From: Catenibacillus scindens
GTDB taxonomy: Bacteria > Bacillota > Clostridia > Lachnospirales > Lachnospiraceae
Direction of reading: 5' to 3'
DNA: 64,000 nucleotides
Assembly (NCBI RefSeq): GCF_014202115.1
Contig: NZ_JACHFW010000003.1
Location: 186,001-250,000, forward strand
In this document: piece by piece, positions 1 through 7,590 of the stretch
Layout: the number at the start of each line of letters is the position of its first letter
Position numbering within the stretch: the stretch's first letter is position 1
Position numbers and translations under genes: made by a program
Notes under the pieces: generated by a model
The model's database searches: none
What the model saw: only the letters and a program-made list of their open reading frames with translations
Told to the model about the DNA's origin: nothing

Positions 1-145
1 CTTTGCCCATTCCGACTTCAATGAAGATAGGATGGTCATTGCCAAAAAGCCGGCTCCACTGTCCCTTGTGTGCCGCCACCTCCTGTATAACCAGAGAATT
101 AGCCGCAATAGTTTCTCTTGAACCTTTTACATTTCTTAAACGCAT
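1..145 (-). CDS. trmB: tRNA (guanine-N7)-methyltransferase, 5' end only
   Basis: The first 48 codons run off the left edge of the window. The protein starts MRLRNVKGSRETIAANS and reaches HPIFIEVGMGK, which is the TrmB amino-terminal pattern leading into the S-adenosylmethionine-binding GxGKG loop. TrmB methylates N7 of G46 in the variable loop of tRNAs in the cytoplasm. The ATG at 145-143 is preceded by a GGAGGC ribosome site about eight bases upstream. The body of the protein lies outside the window, so completeness cannot be judged. Confidence 0.85.
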   Translation of the reverse strand, partial: MRLRNVKGSRETIAANSLVIQEVAAHKGQWSRLFGNDHPIFIEVGMGK

Positions 146-389
146 ATCTGTCCGCCTCCCACCCGGATTTCACAGCCGGGCAAAAAGTCTCTCCTTTCAT
201 CATCCTACGCTTTCATGTGCGGCAAAGCCATCCGCCCGCGCCGCAGATAAAAGCCAATATTCCCTGTTTTCTTGGGTTTTTCTTAGAAACATCTTATACG
301 AAAACAAATTCACCGTCAATACTCCTGTCCGCCAAATCCTTCTTCGACAGGATTTGACTTTTATTTCTATTTCTATTAAAATGATACAA

Positions 390-540
390 GCGTCAACGAG
401 TCATAAGGTCTGCGCTTGCGCAGCCATGCATGACTTTAGGTCGCTGGACGTCCGCTTAGCGCCGACCGAAGCAAAGCGAAGACGCGGGAGTGCGTCAGCA
501 CGAAGCGATACTCCGTCATAGGCGTCAAAAATATCTTTTG
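390..540. repeat. Palindromic intergenic repeat, family 1 copy a
   Basis: The gap 146-627 holds no convincing gene. Its right half is a compound palindrome: CTGCGCTTGCGCAG at 410-423, then several short arms, then GGGAGT...CTCCGTCAT. The same order of elements (CTGCGCTTGCGCAG, GCATG-CTTT, GGGAGTrCG, CCGTxxCAT) recurs at 5838-6012, and related arms occur at 54967-55063. The left half (146-360) shows nothing I can identify beyond the trmB leader. Confidence 0.6.
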
Positions 541-627
541 ACACCATCATCATTAAAATGCCATATATAAAGGGAGGACGCGACGGATTGAGGAGAAACC
601 TTCCCCATTCTGCCGTGTAAAGAAAAA

Positions 628-2145
628 ATGAAAAGAATCCGATTTATCATTCCGGTCCTGCTCCTTGGTCTGTCTGGGACTTGCGTTCCTGCCTACGCTC
701 CGTCACTGACAGCCTACGCTTCGGAGACTGCGGCACAGAACCAACCGGAAGAAAACGCCGGGGAGTCATCCTCAGATAATGGCACCTCCGACGAAGAAAC
801 CGCTGAGACAGAACTGGTTCCACAGCTTTTGGACACAGACAAAGTCTCCACAGATGATATTTTACTGTATAGTTCCGCCTGTGTGGTCATGGATACACAA
901 AACAATGCCATTTTATACTCTAAAAACCGCTCAGACCGCCATTATCCTGCCAGCACTACAAAAATTCTCACAACTCTCCTGGCGCTGGAACGAACCGATC
1001 TCAGTGACACGATCACTTTTTCTGAGGAAGCTGTGAACAGTATTAACTGGTGGGACAGCTCCAATATGGAACTTGAGCCGGGAGATCAGCTCACGGTAGA
1101 ACAGACCCTCTACGGCGTCATGCTCCAGTCTGCCAACGAGGCTGCCTACGGCCTTGCCGAGTATGTCAGCGGCTCTGTGGACGCCTTTGCTCAGGACATG
1201 ACAGACTACGCCATAAGTCTCGGCTGCCGTATGACCCATTTTACCAACGCCAGCGGGCTTCACGATGATAACCACTACACAACGGCCAAGGATCTGGCCC
1301 TTATTGCCAGCGCCGCCGCCCAAAATGAAGATTTTAGGACAATCACAGGGACGATTAACTACAGTGTGGAAAACATCAATTATAAAGCCATGACTCCGGA
1401 GACAGAAGAATCCCAGGAAGGAGATCATTCCACCGGCAATGAGGCAGCCTCTGAAAGTACGCAAACGACCCCGGAGCTTGTCCCTGAACCTTTCCCTCTG
1501 TACAATCATCACAAAATGGTCAACAATGAATACCCCTATGAAGGGTGTTACGGGGGAAAAACCGGCTATACCGAGGAGGCCAGAAACACCCTTGTAACCT
1601 ATGCCAGGCGGGGAGACATAGATCTGGTATGTGTTGTTATGGACTGCCCCGGCGGCGGTAATTACATTTATGATGATACCGCTCTGGCACTGGATTATTG
1701 TTTTGAAAATTATGAACGGCTTTTAGAAGAATATAACGAGGCCCAGGCACTGCTGGATTATCCTGATATGGCCCTCATGGACTGGTATCACCCTGAGATT
1801 ACCCCTTTGTCCGCTCAGGAAGGTTACTATCCTTATTTAAAGGAATCCATGGCCGTCTATACCCAATATCTGGAAAACCAGGCCTCCCAGGAAACTCTGG
1901 ACGAAGCCATTGAAGACAAATCTCTTGAAGCCTTTATGGAATACTCCCGGATGAACCAGTACCGGCCTCTTATCATCGTCTGCGTTATTCTTTTTGTAGT
2001 TCTTGTAGCGCTGTCCTTAGTTCTGATCTACATTGCCAGAAGGTTCAAACGCCGCCGCAGACGCCGCCGTTATGAAGCGATGAAACGCCAGCGGCTTACT
2101 GAAAACCAAAAAGAAGCCGATAGCCAAAAGGAAAACGAACCTTAA
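628..2145 (+). CDS. D-alanyl-D-alanine carboxypeptidase (DacA/PBP5-type)
   Basis: A 505-residue low-molecular-weight penicillin-binding protein that trims the terminal D-Ala from peptidoglycan stem peptides outside the membrane. Visible motifs are the nucleophile S109-TTK112, the S168-A-N170 triad and K311-T-G, in the correct order for peptidase family S11. Residues 1-32 form a signal peptide, followed by an acidic Ser/Glu/Thr-rich linker (about 33-70). A single membrane helix near 449-472 followed by an Arg-rich tail replaces the usual amphipathic anchor, so the enzyme is held by its C-terminus. The acidic insertion between about 257 and 290 is unusual. No strong ribosome site precedes the ATG; GAGGAG lies about 30 bases upstream. 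Confidence 0.92.
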   Translation: MKRIRFIIPVLLLGLSGTCVPAYAPSLTAYASETAAQNQPEENAGESSSDNGTSDEETAETELVPQLLDTDKVSTDDILLYSSACVVMDTQNNAILYSKNRSDRHYPASTTKILTTLLALERTDLSDTITFSEEAVNSINWWDSSNMELEPGDQLTVEQTLYGVMLQSANEAAYGLAEYVSGSVDAFAQDMTDYAISLGCRMTHFTNASGLHDDNHYTTAKDLALIASAAAQNEDFRTITGTINYSVENINYKAMTPETEESQEGDHSTGNEAASESTQTTPELVPEPFPLYNHHKMVNNEYPYEGCYGGKTGYTEEARNTLVTYARRGDIDLVCVVMDCPGGGNYIYDDTALALDYCFENYERLLEEYNEAQALLDYPDMALMDWYHPEITPLSAQEGYYPYLKESMAVYTQYLENQASQETLDEAIEDKSLEAFMEYSRMNQYRPLIIVCVILFVVLVALSLVLIYIARRFKRRRRRRRYEAMKRQRLTENQKEADSQKENEP

Positions 2146-2190
2146 ATCCGATCCTGGCCACCGGTACACAGCGCCCTTCCGGGCGCACCA

Positions 2191-2236
2191 AAAAAAGTTC
2201 CGGCACTGAAATCATCTTCGGTGCCGGAACTTTTTT
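2191..2236. terminator. Bidirectional intrinsic terminator
   Basis: Perfect arms AAAAAAGTTCCGGCAC and GTGCCGGAACTTTTTT enclose a 14-base loop. The hairpin has a T run on both strands and separates two convergent genes, the carboxypeptidase and the exonuclease. Confidence 0.9.
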
Positions 2237-2248
2237 GAAACGCGCTCT

Positions 2249-3223
2249 CTATCTGGCTCTCTGGCTCTCATTTTCTCTGCGGCGCTTTTCCCTTCGTTTT
2301 TGCGCCACGCTCTTTTTCATTTCCCTCAGTTCCTTCACCTGATCTGCCGTCACGGGACGTATAGTTTTAACGACATAGATCCGGTCTTCATCGGTTTTCT
2401 TAAACCGGATCTTTCCCCTGAGGAGACCATGCTCCCGACAGATGGCAAGACTGTAGTAAGCTTTGTTCTTTCCCAGAAACCAGCGGATCTTTTTAGCCGC
2501 CGGACGATGACAGATGCAGCATCGGGTGGACCGCACTTCCCGATCCGCCAAAGCTTCCTCTTTCGTTGAAAACTCTCTGGAAATGTACTTGGAGTGAGTC
2601 TCATAATCCAGATGGATCTCCTGCTGTCTCGTCTGAGGATTCTGATAATAATCTACGGAATACAGCTTTTTTACCAGATCCATGTCCATTTGGGCAAAAA
2701 CCTGAGCCGTATAGCGGGCGTCGTTAATGGCCCTGTGGAACGGATATTCCCCAGACAATCCCAAAAGTTCCACCGCGGATTCCAGGGAACAGGAGGGCCG
2801 TTCCATAGGATCTTTTAATATACGAAACAGCTTTTGTACATTATAGTATTTCAGGGGGCCCACAAGCAGGTCCTCCAGCCGGTAATATTTCATATTCCGC
2901 TGAAGTTCGACCAGATCTGTGTTGCCCCAGGTACAAAACATAAAGTCATCGCCACACCACAGCAAAAAATCTACAATGGTATGGGTAAATAAAGCACCGT
3001 GGCCGATCTCTTCCTGGGTGATCCCGGTCAGCTCCATGGTCATGTGGTGCAGCTTCTTATAGACCTTGGGCTGTATGACCGCGTCAAATGTATCTATAAT
3101 ATTTCTTTTCTCATCCAGTTTTACGGCTCCGATTTCAATAATCTCAAAAGGGAGCGTCTTCTTTCCCGTCCCCTTGCCGTATGGGCTCTGATTCCATTCA
3201 AAATCTACAACAATATACTCCAC
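2249..3223 (-). CDS. DEDDh 3'-5' exonuclease
   Basis: A 324-residue protein with the RNase T/DNA polymerase III epsilon-type exonuclease fold. The metal-binding acidic residues can be read in order: D7 and E9 (VVDFEW), D103 (GNTDLVELQ), then H163 and D168 (HRAINDA), which is the DEDDh signature. A CCICH motif and a strongly basic C-terminus (KKSVAQKRREKRRRE) follow the catalytic domain and may bind nucleic acid. The start codon is GTG at 3223, preceded by GAGG. The natural substrate, RNA or DNA, cannot be told from the sequence; KapD-like proteins are the nearest family I recognise. Confidence 0.82.
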   Translation of the reverse strand: MEYIVVDFEWNQSPYGKGTGKKTLPFEIIEIGAVKLDEKRNIIDTFDAVIQPKVYKKLHHMTMELTGITQEEIGHGALFTHTIVDFLLWCGDDFMFCTWGNTDLVELQRNMKYYRLEDLLVGPLKYYNVQKLFRILKDPMERPSCSLESAVELLGLSGEYPFHRAINDARYTAQVFAQMDMDLVKKLYSVDYYQNPQTRQQEIHLDYETHSKYISREFSTKEEALADREVRSTRCCICHRPAAKKIRWFLGKNKAYYSLAICREHGLLRGKIRFKKTDEDRIYVVKTIRPVTADQVKELREMKKSVAQKRREKRRRENESQRAR

Positions 3224-3246
3224 GGTGCCTCAACCTCTCAAAAGCG

Positions 3247-3286
3247 CAACAGTTCATCCCGCGCCATCCTTCATGGCAAAACTGTT
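3247..3286. repeat. Short palindromic repeat, family 2 copy a
   Basis: Arms AACAGTT (3248-3254) and AACTGTT (3280-3286) enclose a spacer containing CCATCCTTCATGGCAAA. The same unit, with a nearly identical spacer, lies at 58687-58728, and a related hairpin with longer arms lies at 40705-40746. Confidence 0.6.
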
Positions 3287-3309
3287 GCCCAAAAACTGAT
3301 ATGCATTTT

Positions 3310-3954
3310 CTAAATCTTGGAATAGCCGAATCCGTTGATCACAGCCTCAACATGCATACCCTGCTTGCAGTACGGGCAATCCCACGGAGCAAAAGCTTCA
3401 TACTTCACAGGAAGGTCTTCTCCGCTGAAGATGGCGTTGACCTCAAGGCCGTGGCTCTCTTTGACTGCGCTGAATATCGCCGCGATACCGCATACGCTCC
3501 CGCCATAGTAGTTAATACATTCTACAGCCTGAGCAATGGTCTTTCCGGTGGTTGTGCTGGCGCAAAGCAGAAGTACCTGCATATTTTTCACCATTCTCTG
3601 ATTATTATCCCGGAAAATAATCTGACCTCCGGAGCCATATTCCGGTGTGACAACAGATATATTCTTCCCCGCGTTAATGGACATCACTCCATTTTCCGCA
3701 AGCATCTCCGCCATAAACGCAGCGATAACCTCAGTCCCATCCAGACAAATAATCGTATCCACAGGCGTTGTGTTTATATATCTGTCCGCCAATGTTTTCG
3801 CCGTCTCTCTGGCATTATTATGACGGCACTTTACAGTGGACATGTCAATGTAAGTATTGACATGGGAATGGGATGTGGCGAAATGCCCATTCATAACCTT
3901 GATCCTGGCTTTCGGGTTTCTTGTAGAACGAATATCTTTTAATCTGCTTTCCAT
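3310..3954 (-). CDS. Orotate phosphoribosyltransferase-like protein with altered PRPP loop
   Basis: A 214-residue protein with the size and order of a type I phosphoribosyltransferase (PyrE-like). The position of the PRPP loop is at about 127-140, where hydrophobic strand VLLLC is followed by ASTTTGKT. In catalytic family members the strand ends in two acidic residues; here they are Cys-Ala. A CPYC pair (C193, C196) near the C-terminus could bind metal. The protein may therefore be a regulatory or altered-specificity member rather than a working OPRTase. The ATG is preceded by GGAGGAGA. No pyrimidine genes are adjacent. Confidence 0.65.
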   Translation of the reverse strand: MESRLKDIRSTRNPKARIKVMNGHFATSHSHVNTYIDMSTVKCRHNNARETAKTLADRYINTTPVDTIICLDGTEVIAAFMAEMLAENGVMSINAGKNISVVTPEYGSGGQIIFRDNNQRMVKNMQVLLLCASTTTGKTIAQAVECINYYGGSVCGIAAIFSAVKESHGLEVNAIFSGEDLPVKYEAFAPWDCPYCKQGMHVEAVINGFGYSKI

Positions 3955-4301
3955 AAAATCTCCTCCCCTGACAAATCATTTGCCCATCTTCCCCATATGC
4001 CTTCTCCCGGCTTGCGCAGACCTCAGCATGAAAAAGGTATGTCTGACTAAATGATTACGGAATTTGTGCATAAATTTATTTTACCACAAAAGTACGAAAA
4101 GCACCACTATTTATATTCGCGTTAGATGTTCGCACCAGTTGCAGTCAAAAAAAATACAAAAGCATGGTGATTTTTATAGAATTTTTCCATAAATGATAGT
4201 GATTTTTATAATATAATAAAATTATTCCAAAATTTTAAAGGCTTTCCGGATTCCTCCGGCATTGCAGCAGATTTTGGTTATATTCACCTACAGGAGGCAC
4301 T
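3955..4301. other. Intergenic region with AT-rich direct repeats
   Basis: This 347-bp gap separates divergent genes. The right part (4080-4230) is very AT-rich and contains a direct repeat, TGGTGATTTTTATA near 4163 and TAGTGATTTTTATA near 4195, spaced about three helical turns apart, which could be an operator or UP-type promoter region for the DUF4430/ECF pair. No riboswitch consensus was recognised. Confidence 0.35.
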
Positions 4302-4709
4302 ATGAAAATGAATGAAAAAAGCAGCAAAAAGAGCGTCATTATAGGGCTCATCGCCCTGATCGTCATTGTGGCAGTCATTGGAGTGATCTATTGTATTTTC
4401 AGACCCGGCACTCAGTCCGGTTCCAAAGATATAACCATCAATGTGATCAACAGCGCCGGCGAGACTTCCAGCTACGAAGTTGCAACAGACGCGGAATATC
4501 TCCAGGGCGCCATGGATGATGCCGACGGGTTGTCCTATGAGACAGATTCCACAGATATGGTTATCACCGTCAACGGAGAAACTGCGGACTATAACACGGA
4601 TCAGGCTTACTGGGCGTTTTACATCAATGGCGAATACTGTAACTACGGTATCACGCAGCAGCCTGTTGCCGACGGCGATGTCTTTTCTATTGAGTACACA
4701 AAGGGCTGA
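4302..4709 (+). CDS. DUF4430-domain membrane-anchored protein
   Basis: A 135-residue protein with one N-terminal membrane helix (about 11-31) followed by a small extracellular beta domain of the DUF4430 type. The motif AYWAFYINGEYCNYGI resembles the conserved YWAFYVNG core of this family, related to the C-terminal domain of transcobalamin and intrinsic factor. The ATG is preceded by AGGAGG. The gene ends six bases before an ECF transporter S component, so the likely role is to capture a vitamin or cofactor at the cell surface; cobalamin is a family-based guess, not proven by the sequence. Confidence 0.75.
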   Translation: MKMNEKSSKKSVIIGLIALIVIVAVIGVIYCIFRPGTQSGSKDITINVINSAGETSSYEVATDAEYLQGAMDDADGLSYETDSTDMVITVNGETADYNTDQAYWAFYINGEYCNYGITQQPVADGDVFSIEYTKG

Positions 4710-4715
4710 GGATAA

Positions 4716-5207
4716 ATGTCAAAAGCGAAAGAGATTGCCTTTGCCGCTTTAATGGCGGCCGTCATGTTTACAGCCCAGGTCGCTCTGTCCTTTCTTCCCA
4801 ATATTGAGCTGGTATCCATTCTTGTCATCGTCAGCGCCATTGTCTTCGGAAAATGGTCACTCATGAGTATTTATGGTTTTGTTCTTCTGGAAGGACTGTT
4901 CTATGGGTTTGGCATATGGTGGTTTAACTACTGCTACATATGGGCTATTCTTTATATCATCGCCCGGATTTTCCACCGTATAGAGAACCCGGTCATTTGG
5001 GCCATTATTTCCGGGGCCTATGGTCTATCTTATGGTTTATTATGCGCTATCCCCTATGGCATCGCCGGAGGTTTGTATGCCGGAATTTCATACTGGATCA
5101 GCGGCATCCCCTTTGACCTGCTCCACTGCGCTGGAAACTTTGCCGTGGCTCTCGTACTTTTTCGCCCACTGTCCCACGCCTGCCGCTACATTCAACGCCA
5201 TATTTAA
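4716..5207 (+). CDS. ECF transporter S component
   Basis: A 163-residue, very hydrophobic protein with about six membrane helices and the AMMAAVMFTAQVAL-like first helix of ECF-type substrate-binding (S) subunits. S components hold a vitamin or ion and dock onto the shared EcfA-EcfA'-EcfT module, which is not encoded here. The gene follows the DUF4430 gene by six bases and is followed by a terminator, so the two form a complete operon. The ligand cannot be named with certainty. Confidence 0.75.
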   Translation: MSKAKEIAFAALMAAVMFTAQVALSFLPNIELVSILVIVSAIVFGKWSLMSIYGFVLLEGLFYGFGIWWFNYCYIWAILYIIARIFHRIENPVIWAIISGAYGLSYGLLCAIPYGIAGGLYAGISYWISGIPFDLLHCAGNFAVALVLFRPLSHACRYIQRHI

Positions 5208-5212
5208 TACAA

Positions 5213-5250
5213 AAGCCCCCGGACGGTTAAAATACACCATCCGGGGGCTT
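5213..5250 (+). terminator. Intrinsic terminator after the ECF operon
   Basis: Arms AAGCCCCCGGACGG and CCATCCGGGGGCTT, with A and T tracts at both ends, so it could also serve the convergent Hsp20 operon. Confidence 0.85.
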
Positions 5251-5285
5251 CTGGCTATATTAAAATAATGCAAATGGAGTTTGTA

Positions 5286-5735
5286 TTAGCCTTCAATTGA
5301 AATGTACTTCTTCTGTTCTACCGCTTTCGCGTCTTTTTTCGGAACAGACAGTTTCAAAATGCCATCCTCAAATTTGGCATGAATGTCTTCCTGTGTAACG
5401 CCGTCACCTACATAGAAGGTTCTCGCGCATGTACCGCTGTATCTTTCCTGACGGATATATTTGCCTTCTTTATCCTTCTCATCCTTATCCAGGCCCTTGT
5501 TGGCTGTGATGGTCAGATAACCGTCTTTCAGCTCAGCGGTAATATTCTCTTTCTTAAATCCCGGAAGATCAATATCCAGCTCATAGGCATCATTAGTCTC
5601 GCGAACGTCGGTCTTCATAATGTTTTTTCCATGTTTTCCATATAATGGACTGCGTCTTGTAAAAAATTCATCATCAAATGGGAAATCCATCCAGTCATCT
5701 AACAAACTTTCTCCAAAAATACTAGGCATTAACAT
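5286..5735 (-). CDS. Hsp20 small heat-shock protein (copy A)
   Basis: A 149-residue alpha-crystallin-domain chaperone that binds unfolding proteins without ATP. The domain spans about 40-140, with ELDIDLPGFKKENI early and the conserved DGILKLSVPKK near the end; the oligomerisation motif lies in the C-terminal tail. It is the last of three tandem paralogues (others at 6026 and 6602) probably read from the CIRCE promoter near 7200. The N-terminus MLMPSIFGESLLDDWMDF is shared with the other copies. The ATG follows an AGGAATG site. Confidence 0.92.
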   Translation of the reverse strand: MLMPSIFGESLLDDWMDFPFDDEFFTRRSPLYGKHGKNIMKTDVRETNDAYELDIDLPGFKKENITAELKDGYLTITANKGLDKDEKDKEGKYIRQERYSGTCARTFYVGDGVTQEDIHAKFEDGILKLSVPKKDAKAVEQKKYISIEG

Positions 5736-5837
5736 AAGTCATTCCTCCATTCCGACTTCATATCTATAATAAACGATTTTAATCTTATTTTACTTTCACT
5801 TCCAGGCGGCGGCTAAAAGCCTGCCGCCCTTTATATT

Positions 5838-6012
5838 ATGAGACAAGCGACAAAAGGTCATGCGGGCTGCGCTTGCGCAGGCAAGCATGGCTTTGTGGCG
5901 CGCAAAACACCGAAAAGCAGTCATTTTTTGCAGAAAAATGAGCGGATTTGAGGTGTTTTTAGGATTGCGGGAGTACGAAGTACGGAGCAATCCGTGTCTC
6001 ATGCCCATTTGT
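5838..6012. repeat. Palindromic intergenic repeat, family 1 copy b
   Basis: This element fills the space between Hsp20 copies A and B. Outer arms ATGAGACA and TGTCTCAT enclose inner hairpins, including CTGCGCTTGCGCAG at 5867-5880 and AGTACGAAGTAC. The order of motifs matches the element at 390-540. Confidence 0.65.
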
Positions 6013-6025
6013 CGGGCAACTCATA

Positions 6026-6460
6026 TTATTCAATAGAGATATATTTCTTCTCCTCAACAGCTTTGTTATCTTTCTTAGGCACGGACAACTTCAGGATACC
6101 ATCCTTAAACTGGGCATGAATATCATCTTCCGTCACACCGTTGCCGACATAAAAGCTTCTTGAACAATTTCCGGTATATCTCTCCTGGCGGATATATCTG
6201 CCTTTCCTATCCTTTTTATCTTTTTCAAGATCTTTCGCTGCGGATATGGTCAGATAGCCATCCTCAAGCTGGATCTTAACATCATCTTTCTTGAATCCCG
6301 GAAGATCAACGTCCAATTCATATGAATCTTTCGTCTCTTTAATATCGGTCTTCATGATATTCTTTGCATGTTTTCCATACAGAGGATTGCGTCTGCCAAA
6401 GAAATCATCATCAAACCAGTCATCTAATAAGCTTTCTCCAAAAATACTAGGCATCAACAT
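6026..6460 (-). CDS. Hsp20 small heat-shock protein (copy B)
   Basis: A 144-residue paralogue of the flanking Hsp20 proteins. It is five residues shorter because the MDFPF segment after DDW is missing. The alpha-crystallin domain carries ELDVDLPGFKKDDV and DGILKLSVPKK. It is the most divergent member of the set (KDLEKDKKDRKGRYIR versus GLDKDEKDKEGKYIR in copies A and C). It sits in the middle of the tandem array, with a GGGGACG hairpin between it and copy C that could attenuate downstream expression. Confidence 0.92.
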   Translation of the reverse strand: MLMPSIFGESLLDDWFDDDFFGRRNPLYGKHAKNIMKTDIKETKDSYELDVDLPGFKKDDVKIQLEDGYLTISAAKDLEKDKKDRKGRYIRQERYTGNCSRSFYVGNGVTEDDIHAQFKDGILKLSVPKKDNKAVEEKKYISIE

Positions 6461-6601
6461 AAGTCATTCCTCCATTCAACCTGCATATTCAACTTCAATT
6501 TATATCTGAACCTTTCCGGCGCTTTCACGCCTTCCAGGATTGCTTTTGACTTTGCTTTTCACATCCGGGGACGTTTCTCAACGTCCCCGCTCTTTATCCC
6601 A

Positions 6602-7051
6602 TCAGCCTTCGATGGAAATATATTTCTTCTGTTCTACGGCCTTGGCGTCTTTCTTAGGAATAGACAGTTTCAAAATGCCATCCTCAAACTTCGCGTGGAT
6701 CTCATCCTGAGTTACCGCCTCGCCTACATAAAAGCTTCTTGAGCAGCTCCCGCTGTATCTTTCCTGACGGATATATTTGCCTTCTTTATCCTTCTCATCT
6801 TTATCCAGGCCCTTGTTGGCTGTGATGGTCAGATAACCGTCTTTCAGCTCGGCGGTAATATTTTCTTTCTTAAATCCCGGAAGATCAATGTCCAGCTCAT
6901 AGGAATTGTCTGTCTCTTTCACATCGGTCTTCATAATATTCTTTGCGTTCTTTCCATACAAAGGATTGCGTCTTCCGAAAAATTCTCTTTCAAATGGGAA
7001 GTCCATCCAATCATCAAATAAGTTTTCTCCAAAAATACTAGGCATTAACAT
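6602..7051 (-). CDS. Hsp20 small heat-shock protein (copy C)
   Basis: A 149-residue small heat-shock protein and the promoter-proximal gene of the three-gene array. It is nearly identical to copy D at 17508-17957 (same MDFPFEREFFGRRNPLYG segment), much closer than to its tandem neighbours, because both lie in a duplicated block that includes their upstream regions. The CIRCE/HrcA promoter lies 114-156 bp upstream of the start codon. Confidence 0.93.
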   Translation of the reverse strand: MLMPSIFGENLFDDWMDFPFEREFFGRRNPLYGKNAKNIMKTDVKETDNSYELDIDLPGFKKENITAELKDGYLTITANKGLDKDEKDKEGKYIRQERYSGSCSRSFYVGEAVTQDEIHAKFEDGILKLSIPKKDAKAVEQKKYISIEG

Positions 7052-7164
7052 AAGTCATTCCTCCATTCGACTATTTATGTGCTCTGATTTAAAAACTCTT
7101 TCAGGAACCTTTCAGGGAATCTCTTTCAATCTCTCTCTTGATCCCCTTCCTTTGTTCTATATGT

Positions 7165-7207
7165 AATATAACACTTATTGTTGGCACTGTCAAGAGGTGA
7201 GTGCTAA
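7165..7207 (-). promoter_or_regulatory. SigA promoter overlapped by a CIRCE (HrcA) operator
   Basis: On the minus strand, TTGACA (7193-7188) and TATATT (7170-7165) are separated by 17 bp. The CIRCE inverted repeat, TTGGCACTG-N9-GAGTGCTAA on the plus strand at 7181-7207, covers the -35 box, which lies across its spacer. The established mechanism is HrcA binding that blocks polymerase until heat shock titrates GroEL. One arm has a G where the consensus has A. Confidence 0.93.
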
Positions 7208-7316
7208 TAATTTTGTGAAAAAATTGTGAACCCTGTAAAATCAAGGGTTCACAGCCTCAAAAGTTTCTGAAATATGCCATTTTTCCGGTTTTGACACCAA
7301 TTTTTTATTTTTGGTG

Positions 7317-7478
7317 TCAGAAACTTATAGCCAGATCATCCAGCCGGGCGACCTCTTTTTCAATTCTTGACCGGTCATCCAGATGATTATACACTTCCAT
7401 GGTTACATTAATATGCGCATGGCCCATAATATACTGCAATACCTTTTGTATTTTTTCTTCCGGAGAAATCTTACCCAT
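7317..7478 (-). pseudogene. Tyrosine recombinase (integrase) C-terminal remnant, copy 1
   Basis: A 53-codon open piece encodes the last part of a phage or conjugative-element integrase: LQYIMGHAHINVTMEVYNH matches the box II region in which the family has GHxxxxxTxxxY, with the nucleophile Tyr in EVYNH. The rest of the enzyme is missing. A hairpin (TGACACCAA...TTGGTGTCA) overlaps the stop codon. The identical arrangement recurs at 18236-18397. Confidence 0.75.
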
Positions 7479-7590
7479 AGAAAATGCCCCCTTCCAGGAA
7501 AACAGTTTTATTTTTTCAACTGTCTACCTAAAAGGGAGCATATCAATTGACTGCCGGGGCCTTTTAAATTTATTTTTGTTCATACCATTT

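Noticed and set aside
3181-3942. Plus-strand reading frame of 253 codons
   Set aside because: It lies opposite the phosphoribosyltransferase gene, has no ribosome site and matches no family; it is a shadow of the real gene.
3955-4301. Cobalamin riboswitch before the DUF4430/ECF genes
   Set aside because: The B12 box (GCCACTG) pattern and its surrounding stems are not visible in this AT-rich gap.
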